A stretch of 64,000 nt of DNA from Clarkia xantiana subsp. parviflora. Lineage: Eukaryota; Streptophyta; Magnoliopsida; Myrtales; Onagraceae. Shown piece after piece: positions 11,693 through 23,325 of the stretch; position 1 is the stretch's first letter; each line of letters begins with the position of its first letter. A program made the position numbers and the translations under genes. Below the pieces are notes generated by a model that did no database searches, had not been told where the DNA came from, and saw only the letters and a program-made list of their open reading frames with translations. Location of the stretch: positions 40,601,452-40,665,451 of the forward strand of contig JAPTYO010000002.1 of assembly GCA_036873135.1 (NCBI GenBank). The letters run 5' to 3'.

Positions 11693-12410
11693 TGTTGGAT
11701 CACGGTTGGAACTCCGGTACGGTCTTGACGGCGATCCGAACTCCTTCGCTCCACGTAATCCTACAAGAGGGGATAGACCGGGCGGTGACCCAGAATCCCT
11801 CTCCGATGCTTAAATGAGTATCTCGTATAAAATGGTAAGCAAGAGTCTCAAAGAGTGTATATCAAAAACGTATCTGATATGAGGTAACCTCTGCCCTTTT
11901 ATAGGCGAAGAGGTGCCTCAGTTACCTGGTGAACTGTTGGGCTGGTTAGCCCACATTCCGCTTATCTCGGCCACGATCCCGCCTATCTCGGCCATGATCT
12001 CGCCTATCCCGGCCACGCTCCGCATATCTCGGCCACGATCCCGCCTATCTAGGCCATGATCTCGCTTATCTCGGCCACGCTCCGCGTATCTCGGCCTCAA
12101 CCTCTGATAGAAAGTCCCGACTAATATCGGGGACTTCAGAGTTATCTCATTGTGTCACCGCTTGGGCCCCTCGTCATCGTGACAGGGCCAATCATTCTCA
12201 GGGATTCATCATCGGGGCCTACTTAAAGGCATCTTGTCGGGAGCGCCCAACTCGCCTACCGGGACCGACTCTGTCGGGACCTTTCACCATCGAGACTCCC
12301 TCTGTCGGGACCCTTCGCCTTGGTCACCTTGACCTCCTTTTAGGGCCCAGTGGGCCGATTCACCGTTTCCTCACCGTTAAAGGGCCTAACGGCCATAGCG
12401 AAGCCCATCA
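11693..12410 (-). repeat. 3' LTR of A3
   Basis: 718 bp. On the + strand it starts TGTTGGATCACGG and ends AAGCCCATCA. It is the reverse complement of the A1 LTR. Confidence 0.92.
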
Positions 12411-12422
12411 TTTGCCCCCTAA
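12411..12422 (-). other. polypurine tract of A3
   Basis: TTAGGGGGCAAA read on the - strand, directly next to the 3' LTR. It matches the A1 and A2 tracts. Confidence 0.75.
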
Positions 12423-12793
12423 GACATGAGGGACTTTCAGTTCGTCGTGTATTTCAACTCCCGACCTCCCGACGCCGGAGTCGGGGACCTTTCCTTTGAC
12501 AAAATCACTTGATACGGATCTTCTCGTCCACGTTTCCTCGATACCTCGAGGATAGTAACCAAGTCCGAGAAGACTCCTTGGTTCCTCAGTCATTAAATGC
12601 AGCAGATGACGAAGCGACGTCTTTGGCACCCGTGCCTGATTTTTCGCGCATGCTTTTTCTGAAAAAGTGCTTTTCAGGCCGTTTCATCATTACGCCCGTT
12701 GCCATTCTGCACGTTTCATCTCAACGGTTCAGATTAAAACGTTTTAACTTCGACGACCCAGATCAGAATGTCCTTTCACTTGTCCTCTTCTCC

Positions 12794-12800
12794 TATAAAA
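12794..12800 (+). promoter_or_regulatory. TATA box of A3 antisense gene
   Basis: TATAAAA, followed by CCCTAACCC, 139 bp before ATGTCTG. The position and context match A1 and A2. The promoter lies just inside the 3' LTR and points into the element. Confidence 0.65.
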
Positions 12801-12938
12801 CCCTAACCCTGGGCACTGTTTCCCTTTTACCGTTTCCAAAATTTCAAAAGCTCTTTGCAACTCTGAGAACTCAAGGCTTTCTGCTCTCCGATCAACTTTC
12901 CGGCAACTTTCAGATCATCCCTTCCAGTTCGAGTCATC

Positions 12939-15667
12939 ATGTCTGGTAAGGATTTCTTCCCTGATGCTTGTATATCTTTTTCTTCATCTTCGATTAGTTC
13001 GTTTGTAAGTTTCCGAAAAACCCAACGTGCCTTTCCTTGCCATGGCTGATTTTCAGACAGTGGATCTAGTTCCGAGGGGAGAAAGCCCTTCAATTTCGAC
13101 TATGCGCCCAACGATATTTCCAGCACTGCCTACGAGGCTGCTCTCCGGGAGGGCTGCATCACTTCTACCTGGGAGCCTCGCTTCCCGTATCCTTGGCCCC
13201 GTCTCCCGAGTAACCTTGAGGTTACCCGTCCCCGGAAAGGGGAGGTATTTGTCTCCACGGGGCAAATATCGGCGGGGATTCGATTCCCCTTCTGTGGCAC
13301 CCTAGTTGAGATGTGCCAACACTACAAGACGCATCCAACTACCTTCTCTCCCCATGCCATCCGCCTATGGAACGCCTTCCAGGTTCTCTGCTTCCGACAG
13401 AAGTGGGTTTACAGCCTCCAGCTCTTCAGAACCTTCTACGGGATGAAGTGCAACGAGGCGGGGGTCTGTTCCTTCTACCCCCGGATGCCCAAATGGAACA
13501 AGATGCAACTCGCGCTATGAAGCTGGACCAATGACACCTGGAAGGTTGTCAAGGGTCGGGGACTCCTGATCGACACGGAGTCCAATAACAGTGGGTGGAA
13601 GAGGAGCTACTTCTTCATCCAGAACTCTTCGATCCCTTGGCCCCGATGGGAGGTGGAAGCGGACTCTCCTCCCGCCTACCACACCTACTCTGATGAAGAC
13701 TTCCAGACACTTCACCTTATCCAGCTTTACCGATGGGGGGAGTCCTATACTCCCCTCGATGCCAATTCTTTGACGGAGCGGGACCTTGTGAATGCCGGGA
13801 TCCGACTCCTCGACATAGTCTCTGGGGGTCAACTCTTCGACGGCCCCTCCAATAGGGTTCCTTGGGTAACGTTTCTAATCTCTGTTTCCATTTGTTTGCA
13901 GCTAAGAAGGTATCCGTGCTGACCAATCTGATCCTTAAGCAGGGGGAGACCGACGCTGTCCGCCCCGCGCGGAAGAGGAAGTCGGCCAAGAAAGTTGCTG
14001 CTCCGTCGGGATCTCCCTCCGCGGAGAGGACAAAGCGGAGCCGCGTGGAAGTGGACAGACTCTTCAATGTTCAGAATGCTGAAGAAGGTAAAAGCTCCGC
14101 CTAGCTATTAAATCGTACAGGAAGCTAGTTCCTAAGGAGTTGGTCCCTTCGACCATGGAGGCCCGCATCGCAGATGTCAAACGTTTCCTCCGAGGGGAAA
14201 CTCCTCGCGTCCTGAAGGCGGGCTACTATAAATTCCACGGGAAAGATCAATATGTTTCTCGGCGCGTCGTTTGGTGTAAGGGCCCTAACCAACTTCCTGA
14301 CTATGTTTCTGAAGCCTCTCGTCCTCTAGGTGCAGGTCACTCGGGAACTCCATCGGGTGCTGGAGCTTCAGCGGGGGCACCACTTTCAGCAGGGGCGTCC
14401 CCTTCAGCAGGGGCACCACCTTTCGGGGCTGGAGAAACCCCGACCGGCGATCAATTTCGTCGGGTAGAGAATCTGGACTCCTCCGAGGAGACTGATGAGG
14501 GCGGCTCCCTGATTCATCGTCGGAGGACGGGGCAGTCCCCACTGAAACCAACCTCCAAGGGGCTGCCCCCTTCACCTTCTTCACAACAGCGACAGCCGTC
14601 GCCCGTCCATGACTTCACTCCCACTCCGGCTCAGGGCGAGTCGGAGGCGCGCCCCTCCACAACTCGAGTCGGTCCTTCTCCTCTCCCCTTCGACGGGAGT
14701 TTTTACAAGGTTTTCGACCCCGCGCAGAAGGAGGCTCCCTGGACCCCGATCCAAACGCTGCAAGGGGTCCAGCTCTGACAAGGGGACACATACCCAGAGC
14801 TGGCTCCCCATCTGCTAGCAGGCTCAATCCTGCCCACTCTGAGGTATCCGATTTCCTTGGATTGGGAGGACATCCGCCGGGATGTTCAAGAAATGTCTAT
14901 CCGTCGGATAGAGGTGAGACTCTTACTTTTCGCTCCTTCATCAATAAAACAGGTTGTTCATATGCTAACACTTTTCTTCCTTCCTTCGCAGGAGATGGCG
15001 GACATCAACCGCTGCTTCGGGTACATCTTCGCCTTCGAGGAAGCCCTGGAGCAGGAGCAGGCAAAGGAGCATCTCGGGAGCTCCCGCGGTCATAGCTAAG
15101 CTTGAGGAGGATCTCGCGGCCTCCGAGTCTTCGCGGGGAAAACTGGCCAAGGAGCAGGCCATCCTCGACCGAAAGACTCGGGACCTCCAAAAGTAGGTTC
15201 GTGACTTCGAGGGGCTCCTGAAGCGGGAGCGGCAAGAGCGGCGAATTGCTGAGGACAAACTTGTCCTTGAAAAGAAGGCTCTAGAGGAGCAAATCGCTGA
15301 GGTTCCTGCGCAGCTGGTCGCGACTGAGACCAAGGGCCGGGAGGATTATCGGGGGTCCGAGGACTTCCAAGCTGATGCGGTGAAGTTCTGCAGCGCGGAG
15401 GTGGAGAACACCTTCTTCAACGCAGTCTAGGAACTCCATCTGGAGTATGGCGACGCCATCAACTTCGAGAAGTCTCCGTCTCTCGCTCCCTTCGCGAAGA
15501 AATACTTTGCCCTCTCAGAGGAGAGTGATGAGGGGAACACTCCCGCGGATCCTCCAAGTGCTGACGCCCCGATAATCGACCCTCCTGCAGCTGAACCTGT
15601 GGAGCCTTCTGCCACAGATCTTGTGGACCCTGCTCCCGCTGATGCCGCCGACAAGGACCAAGCCTAA
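12939..15667 (+). pseudogene. A3 antisense spliced gene (about 820 codons), best gene model
   Basis: Exon 1 is ATGTCTG (12939-12945). Intron 1 is 12946-13056 (GTAAGG...TTTTCAG). Exon 2 is 13057-13827. Intron 2 is 13828-13901 (GTCAAC...TTTGCAG; the only nearby GT that keeps frame). Exon 3 is 13902-14913. Intron 3 is 14914-14991 (GTGAGA...TTCGCAG). Exon 4 is 14992-15667. The product starts MSDSGSSSEG. Exon 2 carries IRFPFCGTLVEMCQHY, WVYSLQLFRTFYG and GWKRSYFFIQNSSIPWPRW. Exon 3 is basic (RKRKSAKK), then Ala/Pro/Ser-rich. Exon 4 is coiled coil with an acidic tail ending DAADKDQA. Lesions: TGA near 13519, a 1-nt loss near 14094, TGA at 14776-14778, and stops near 15196 and 15428. No nuclease or RT motif is visible. 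Function unknown. Confidence 0.82.
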
Positions 15668-15774
15668 ACGCTTTATCTTTAGAGTCCTTGTATTTTTCCT
15701 CATTTTGTAATCCTCGGGCCGTTGAGCCCTCATTAATATCAGACTATCTTAGTTCCGATCTTCTCTTGCACTTC

Positions 15775-16310
15775 AAAGCGACTTAACTATGCCACTTAAG
15801 ACATTTCAACACATCACTTAAGACGATTTAACCACTTGCACCACCTAACGCGATTAAATATCGTGTACCACTTAAGGCGACTTTCCAACACTTAGAATAA
15901 ATCCAAGAACCATGCATCACTTAAGACGACTTAATCTCGTGCACCACTTAAGACGACTTAATCTCGTGCACCACTTAAGGCGACTTTTCCTCATGTACCA
16001 CTTAAGGCGACTTTTCCTCGTGCACCACTTAAGGCGACTTTTCCGCGTGCACCACTTAAGGCGAAATTTCCTCGTGCACCACTTAAGGCGACTTTTCCTC
16101 GTGCACCACTTAAGGCGACTTTTCCTCGTGCACCACTTAAGGCGACTCAACAACACTTAGAATAAATCTAAGAATAATTCTGATCGGAAGCAACCTCTTT
16201 ATTTATTGATGGCACATAATCTGTTTACATCAAATCAAACGATAAATAACTTACACCACTTAAGGCGATTTTACATCGGGCACCACTTAAGGCGACTTTT
16301 CATCAAGCAT
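15775..16310 (-). repeat. minisatellite between A3 pol and antisense gene
   Basis: About 17 copies of a 26-27 bp unit (CACCACTTAAGGCGACTTTT) in the same place as the A1 array but in opposite orientation. The polyadenylation-like AATAAATAAAGAGG is at 16194-16207 on the - strand. Its translations (HHLRRL repeats) are not a gene. Confidence 0.92.
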
Positions 16311-19300
16311 GACATTTCTTCAAATGTTCACCACTGAAAGAATGCTTTAATACTCTGCCATCGAGGTCTTCCAACTTGTACGCATTCGGAGCTGGCATCC
16401 CCACGACCTTGTAAGGTCCTTCCCATTTTGGTGACATCTTATTGATCCGATCCAAAAGGGTAAACTCATTCCGACGCCAAACTAGTTCTCCGACGAAGAA
16501 TTGTCGGGACTTAACTCGCCGGTTGTAATATCTCGCCGTCGCCAAACGTATTCGAGCCTGGACTTCATCAGCTTCCCGCCTCTTTTCCTCGAGCAAGTCC
16601 AAATCCAGACGTCTCATTTCATCATTCGTCAAAGGCTCATAATATCTCATCCGATGGGACGCCACAGCTACCTCCACGAGAGCAACAACCTCCGTGCCAT
16701 AAACAAGGCCAAACGGAGTCTCCCCAGTTGATCGTTTGGGTGTCGTTCTAACAGCCCAAAGCACGTTTTCCAGCTCGTTCAGACATTTGCCCTTCAAAGC
16801 ATAGACCCTCTTCTTCAGGCCATCCATCATGATTTTGTTGGCTAACTCCACCTGACCATTAGTCTGAGCATGATGGACAGAGGTTGTCCGATGCTCGATA
16901 TTCAACTCCTCCAGATACTCCTTCACTTGAGCCCCGTTAAACGGTGGACCATTATCGCTGATCACCACCTTAGGAATCCCGTATCTGGATACAATGTGGG
17001 TCTGGAGAAACCTTACGATTTGGTTCCCCGTCGTCTTGGCCAATGCCTTAGCTTCTATCCATTTCGAAAAATAATCGATAGCCACAAGCAAATATTTACA
17101 CTGACCTTGTGCCTGTGGGAGAGGTCCCACCAAGTCGATGCCCCACTGCGCGAAGGGCCAAGCACTCTTTATAGACGTCAAATTGGCAGCCGGAGACACG
17201 ATATTCGGGGCGTAACTCTGGCAGGCGTCACAGGATCCGACTAACGCCGTCGCCTCCTTGCTCATCGAAGGCCAGTAATAGCCCAAATTCAGCACTTTCC
17301 TCGTAATGGATCGGGCCCCTTCATGACAAGCCGCGACCCCTTAGTGCACCTCCCTAAGGATCCGATTTGTGTCGGGCTCAGCCACACATTTCAAGTAAGG
17401 AGTCGAGAACCACCCCTTTTTGTACAGCTGATTGTCCACCACCACGTAATTAACCGCGATCCGACGTATCCTGTTAGCTAGTACTCCATCATCAGGGACT
17501 GCCCCCGTAGTCTGATACGCGACTATCGGGGTCATCCAAGTGGGCTCCTCCTCTGATCCCGCTTCAATAGCACACACCTCCGACGGGTCATTGGTCGACA
17601 AGATCACCTTCTCCAGAAAGTGCACCTTTCGATTTTCCTCTAGGGGTGCCCCCAAGGCGAATTTGCTCAAGGCATCCGCTTCCACGTTTTCCTCCCTCGG
17701 GATCGCCTCGATATCGAAGCTTTTGAAGCTCTCCTTCAATACTTGTACCTCACGAAGATACTTTCTCATCATCGGGCTCTTCGCCTCATATCGTCCTTGG
17801 ACTTGATTCACAATCAGGCCCGCGTCACACTTCACTCTCAAGTGAGCAACTCCCGTACCTTTGGCAATTTTCAGGCCTGTGATAAGAGCCTCATACTCAG
17901 CTTCGTTGTTCGTGGCTCTGAACGTTAAGGCCAAAGCATATCGAAGGGGCTCACCCCCGCCTGGTGGTATCAACACGAACCCTGCTCCTGATCCGTCTGA
18001 ACTCGAATAGCCATCCGTGTACATTTCCCAAGTATTTTCCTCATTTGGCTGTTCTGATTGCTCTGCCATTTCTGGTTGCTCTGCTATCGGGACCTCCATG
18101 GTTGCCCCCTCTACAGGGCCCGCTTCTTCCAGATCGGGGGCTGTAGACTCTGCTATGAAATCCGCCAACGCCTGGCCCTTAATAGCCGTTCTCGGAGCAA
18201 AGTGTATGCGAAACTCACTAAGCTCGACTGCCCATTTCACTAATCTCCCCAACGCATCAGGTCGGTTCAAAAAATGCTTCAGAGGTTGATTCTTCAACAC
18301 AGTAATCTCATACGCATGGAAGTATGGCCTCAGCTTCCGAGCAGTAATAATCAACACAAAGAGATACTTCTCAACGGCGGGATAATTCATTTCAGATTTG
18401 GAAAACGCCTTGCTTACATAATAAACGGGAACTTGATTACCCTCGACAACCTTCACTAACACAGAGCTAATGGCAAAGTCAGAAACAGCCAAATATAGAT
18501 AGAGCGGCTCGCCTGGGATCGGTTTCGTCAATGGCGGGAGGGTGCGAAGGTGCTGCTTGAGTGCCTGGAACGCCTCTTCACACTTGGCAGTCCACTCAAA
18601 CTTCTTGTTGGCCCTCAATACTTCAAAAAAAGGCATAGATCGGTCACTTGCCTTAGACAGGAAGCGATTCATTGCAGCCAGTCAGCCATTCCGCACTTGC
18701 ACCTCCTTGATGATTTATCGGAGACTGCATCTCCTCGATTGCCCTCAGCTTCTCGGGGTTCACCTCAATTCCTCTTTGACTCACCAAAAAGCCCAAAAAC
18801 TTCCCCGAGTGGACTCCGAAGGCGCACTTGGTCGGGTTCAAGCGAACCTGATGAAGCCTCATCCGATCAAACGCCGTGGCTAGGTTGTGCACATGTTCCT
18901 CAGCTTGTCGGGACTTCACCAGCATATCATCCACGTAAGCCTCCATGGTTTTCCCCAGCATATCCCCGAACAACTTGTTCACCATCCTTTGATAATTTGC
19001 CCCGGCATTGATCAATCCGAAGGGCATGACATCGTAATGATAGATGTCACTGTCGGCATAAAAAGCAGTGTGGGGGGCATCCTCCTTAGCCATCTTGATC
19101 TGATTATAGCCCGAGTAAGCATCCATGAAGCTCAGCAATTCATGTCCCAACGTGGCATCCACCAACTGGTCAATTCTCGGAAGCGGGTAACAGTCTTCGG
19201 GCATGCCTTATTCAAGTCGCGGAAATCCACACACATCCGCCATTTCCCATTGCTCTTCTTCACCAGAACCGGGTTGGCAACCCAGGTCTGGAATCGGAGC

Positions 19301-19925
19301 TCCTTGATAAACCCAGCGTCGAGCAACCTGCCCACCTCCTGCCGGATCGCGATCCTCTTTTCCGCGCCCATCGGACGCCTTTTCTGCGCGATAGTCTTGA
19401 CCGCGGGATCAATCTTCAACTCGTGCTCAATCACGTCGGGGCTGATTCCTGGCATGTCACTCGGGGACCAGGCAAACAGCTCCTTGAACTCCTTCAACAG
19501 CTCGATCAGCTCTCGGGCCCTTTCGTCGGACAGGGTGGTCCCGATTTTCACCTTCCTCTGAGGTCCGTCATTCTCGACCTCCTTAAAATCCTCCATGGGG
19601 GCGGGACGCCCAAATTCCTCTCTGGGATCGGAATCGGTCTGGAGGATTTTCATCGCCTCCTGTCTCTTCCGTCGGGTGGCATTAACATAGCATCTCCTGG
19701 AAGCCACCTGGTCGACCTTGACCTCCCCGACTACGTGGTCAGTCGGGAACTTCATCTTCTGGTGCACAGTCGAGGCAACTGCCATCAGGGGGTTGATGGT
19801 GGTTCTCCCGATAATCGCGTTGTACGTCCCCGCGGACTCAACCACCACGAAGTCCACATTTCTCCTCTCCGCTTTCCACCCGCTACCGAACTCCACTGGT
19901 AAGGTGATCATTCCCAGCGGATAGA
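16303..19925 (-). pseudogene. pol: A3 pol: protease end, RT, RNase H, integrase (broken)
   Basis: Same domains as A1 pol, read right to left. Protease end is at 19911-19700, RT with AYVDDM near 18930, RNase H with MYTDGYSSSDGSGAGF near 18020, and integrase at 17345-16303 ending SGEHLKKCHA. A nonsense codon at 17341-17343 replaces the first residue after the EVH of the zinc finger. Small indels shift the frame near 19195 and in the 18680-18720 segment. The N-terminal protease and all of gag are deleted. Integrase residues D, D and E are all still coded. Confidence 0.92.
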
Positions 19926-19926
19926 A

Positions 19927-20627
19927 ACTCCGGTACGGTCTTGACGGCGATCCGAACTCCTTCGCTCCAGGTAATCCTACAAGAGGGGATAGACCGAGCG
20001 GTGACCCAGAATCCCTCTCCGATGCTTAAATGAGTATCTCGTGTAAACTGGTAAGCAAGAGTCTCAAAGAGTGTATATCAAAAACGTATCTGATCTGAGG
20101 TAACCTCTGCCCTTATATAGGCGAAGAGGTGCCTCAGTTACCTGGTGAACTCTTGGGCTGGTTAGCCCACATTCCGCTTATCTCGGCCACGATCCCGCCT
20201 ATCTCGACCATGATCTCGCCTATCCCGGCCACGCTCCGCGTATCTCGGCCACGATCCCGCCTATGTAGGCCATGATCTCGCTTATCTCGGCCATGCTCCG
20301 CGTATCTCGGCCTCAACCTCTGATAGCAAGTCCCGACTAATATCGGGGACTCCAGAGTTATCTCATTGTGTCACCGCTCGGGGCCCCTCGTCATCGTGAC
20401 ATGGCCAATCATTCTCAGGGATTCATCATCGGGGCCTACTTAAAGGCATCTCGTCGGGAGCGCCCAGCTCGCCTACCGGGACCGACTCTGTCGGGACCTT
20501 TCACCATCGGGACTCCCTCTGTCGGGACCCTTCGCCTTGGTCACCTTGACCTCCTTTTAGGGCCCAGTGGGCCTATTCACCGTTTCCTCACCGTTAAAGG
20601 GCCTAACGGCCATAGCGAAACCCATCA
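19927..20627 (-). repeat. 5' LTR of A3, inner end truncated
   Basis: Starts at AACTCCGGTACGG, lacking the terminal TGTTGGATCACGGTGG present in other copies, and ends AACCCATCA at 20627. The missing end and the adjacent primer-binding site were lost with gag. Confidence 0.9.
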
Positions 20628-21509
20628 GCGAACATCCCCGACACGGGGGAAACTCCACACCTACAGACTTGTAAGTTCGCAACTACTACATAACAAACAT
20701 CCCCCGTTCGGGGGGCAACTCTATGTCAATAAGGGCCTCGTGCCGACACTTATATAGTCTATACGGAACTACGCGCGTCTAAGCAACCCAACACTACGCG
20801 CGTCGGCGCGACTTAGCACACATCTATCACGGAACGTTCATCGGCAACACATCAGAGGCCTAACACCTCGCGACTAGGGGGATAGTGTGCTCATGATTAG
20901 AATCGGCAGTTGCATTCACCTATGCGATCTACGCACCTATACGACGCATACATTCGCGTACTCGGCCACGTCACTACAAATGCTCTCCCTCTTGGGGCAA
21001 TACTTTATCGACAAAGGCCTCGTCTCTCGACACATAGGTTGCGAACATACTCCTTTTATGAGGCGCTCGTCAACGACGTGGCGGATGCATGACTTCTCAC
21101 AATCTCAGGACCCGCGCTTCCGTAACACACATCCCTCTACGTAGCGTGAGGGCAAAGGTTTACATCTCCTTAATTTTTTCCAACTCTTTTTATGAGTCTT
21201 CAGCATACGCCCATGCTTACATATTCTCGCATAAATGCGTACACCATGTTTGTATACATATCAACATGTACGTCTATGTTACGACTATTCACTTGCATAA
21301 TTACATATTTATTTGCTATACACGTATACTCGCTGCACTAACCATGTCAGCAGTTACGATCTCTTCCACCAAGCAATAGGGAGGAAACCAATATTTGAAG
21401 ACTAAGTATGGAGATGTTCACATACACACTCCCTTGTATACACATGTGGGTAATATTTTATCCTCCCCATATTTTTTCTAACTTTTTTGTGACTAAGTAC
21501 GGATCCCCT
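20628..21509 (+). other. B1 internal sequence between A3 and C
   Basis: No gene identified. The sequence has repeated themes such as GGGGG and ACTAAGTA like those at 10.98-11.16 kb of B1, and AT-rich stretches near 21140-21320. It should contain upstream parts of the B1 antisense gene, but no conserved motif is recognisable. Confidence 0.45.
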
Positions 21510-22134
21510 TGCTCGGGTGACCCGAGCGGGACCTTGGGGATACCCGTCCGGGTATCCCCCCTCCGTCCGGACTAGTCCCTCCGTCCGGACCACCACCCCC
21601 GGGCGATATTTCACCCGGGTCTCGCCCTTGGATGCCATTCCACACACTTAAAAACACATTATGCTTACCTACGGTTTAACCAAGGTCAAGTGTACCGTAT
21701 TTACGGTCAATGCCAACTTATATTACGAACCTGCCACAACCGGACCAGTAAACCACTGGAACCGGGGCGGTCCGATAGGAACTCTATAAATAGAGACCTC
21801 CTCTCCTCATTTGAGGACAATCTTTCTATCTCTTACTCAAGCTCTTCCTTCTCTCTACTTTATCTCTCTAAGAGCCTATACTCATTTAAGCATCGGAGAG
21901 GGCACACCGAGCACCACCCCTCCTTGGTCTCGGTATTGCCCCTTTTGCAGGTATCATGAGGAGAAGGAAGGATGGAGGTCCGAAGTAAGAAGACACTCAA
22001 GACGTCGTATGCAAACAATAGGCTTATCGGGAACTCCCTCCCCGATACCCATCTGCAAGTATACGAGAAGGAGAAGCCTAGGAAGAATGAAAGTAAGGAA
22101 GGAGAAGTCCACGAAAGACACTCGTGTGTAAACA
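21510..22134 (+). repeat. 5' LTR of C
   Basis: Starts TGCTCGGGTGACC and ends GTGTAAACA. TATAAATA is at 21785-21792. The shared U5 motif CATTTAAGCATCGGAGAGGG is at 21883-21902. A perfect hairpin with 11-bp arms is at 21536-21559. Similar to 38643-39246 throughout. Confidence 0.88.
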
Positions 22135-22135
22135 C

Positions 22136-22153
22136 TGGCGCCGTTTGCGGATT
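22136..22153 (+). other. primer-binding site of C
   Basis: TGGCGCCGTTTGCGGATT starts two bases after the LTR end. The TGGCGCCG start matches the primer sites of A2 and B2. It would pair with the 3' end of a host tRNA. Confidence 0.75.
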
Positions 22154-22479
22154 CGAGCAAAAAGAACGTAGCCTACTACTTGTGCTCGATGACAATAAAT
22201 AAAGTAGAATCAGAGAACAAGGGGGCGGCATAGTAAGGTACCTACCGGGGGTCTCCAGGAGCCCAGCATCCGGGGGCAACAACCAAAGGATGCTAATCAA
22301 CCGTTGACCAATGGAGAAAAACACTCCTTGGAAAACACTCCATCAAGCTCCAAGACACCACGGTCGGTAGTCAATCAACAACTACCTCCCTCACCCCTAA
22401 CGAAAGATAAGCCCTAGTGGGGGCAACAATCAAACACCCAAGAATAGGCTAGAAGGCCAAAAAAGTGGCTACAACAAAA

Positions 22480-22810
22480 TGCACCAATGGTAGCTCTTCC
22501 AGAGTATACCAATAGGAGGCAGGATGAGGAGGAAGCAGAAAAACAACCTCTCCACAAGGATGAGCACCATCCTCACATCCCTTCATAAATGCACCCATGG
22601 CAGCTCTTCCAGAGTATACCAATATGGGGCAAGATAAGGAGGAAGCAGAACAACAACCTCTAAAAAAGGATGAGAACCGTCCTCGCATACCTTCATGAAT
22701 GCACCTAGAGTAACTCTTCCAGAGCGCATCTATATGAGGCAACTAGAGGTGACCACTGAACAACAGCCACTCTGGGAAGGACATGACAACACTAAGGAGG
22801 GAGAGATGAG
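22480..22810. repeat. three copies of a 110-bp tandem repeat in C
   Basis: The strings GCTCTTCCAGAGTATACC and AAGGATGAG recur at a period of 110 bp (22493, 22603, 22713). The third copy is diverged. They lie in the leader/gag zone of C; no coding capacity was recognised. Confidence 0.8.
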
Positions 22811-23272
22811 CAATAACCCCATCCCCAGAAGAATATGACATTAGTAAGAACAACTACATACACTGGGGGGCAAGCATCACCAATGATGAGCAAAAGGACG
22901 GTGCATGCATACTCATCCTCCCACTATGAGCAAAAGGATAACCCCAAACAAGGAGGGCCACTACAACCAGCAGGGCCTGTCGTGCGTACTTTAAGAGAAT
23001 ACCATCCAATGGTTCTAATACGATATGCACTTCAATGGAAAACCATATGGAATCCCATCCTACAATATACCTATTTACAACAATTACAACCACCAGAACC
23101 CCCGCCCGCCCAAGGGACGGGACAACACGCTGCAAAAGCAGGGAATACCACTACAACCAGCCTGCAAGAAAAAGCCTCCCTCTCCTCCTACCAAACACAA
23201 TACTCATTTTTGAAACAAAAGCCACTTCTACATCCACGGAATGATAGCAATAAAGGAGGGAGCAACACCAAA

Positions 23273-23325
23273 CCTATGCTCATCGCAAGGGTCAATGACT
23301 TCAATATTAAAAGGATAGTGGATTT
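23273..23325 (+). pseudogene. protease-like scrap of C
   Basis: Codes MLIARVNDFNIKRIVD, which resembles the residues just before the protease active site in B2 (ITMSIDDMNIKRILVDDGSS). The active-site DGGSS/DDGSS itself is absent. The match is short and rests on position plus the N-I-K-R-I core. Confidence 0.45.

Larger units (their letters stand above)
11693..20627 (-). mobile_element. Tat-type LTR retrotransposon A3, gag deleted
   Basis: Complete - strand insertion of 8935 bp. From right to left: 5' LTR (truncated at its inner end), pol, minisatellite, antisense gene (+ strand), polypurine tract, 3' LTR. The primer-binding site, gag and start of protease, about 2 kb judged against A2, are missing. 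The break joins the protease TSYPLG region directly to LTR sequence near 19926. Its two LTRs differ at about 20 of 700 positions by eye. Confidence 0.92.
11688..20632. other. target-site duplication GCGAA flanking A3
   Basis: GCGAA at 11688-11692, just before TGTTGG, and again at 20628-20632, just after CCCATCA. A perfect 5-bp repeat shows that A3 is one insertion into B1 with both ends preserved. Confidence 0.88.

Noticed and set aside
13862..13905. 36-nt intron (GTAACG...TTTGCAG) in the A3 antisense gene
   Set aside because: Too short for a plant intron, and it does not restore frame. The donor at 13828 gives 74 nt and joins the frames.
15912..16160. Open frames of HHLRRL or KSRLKWCTR repeats on both strands
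   Set aside because: They are translations of the family A minisatellite. Open frames follow from the unit length, and there is no conserved start or non-repeat sequence.
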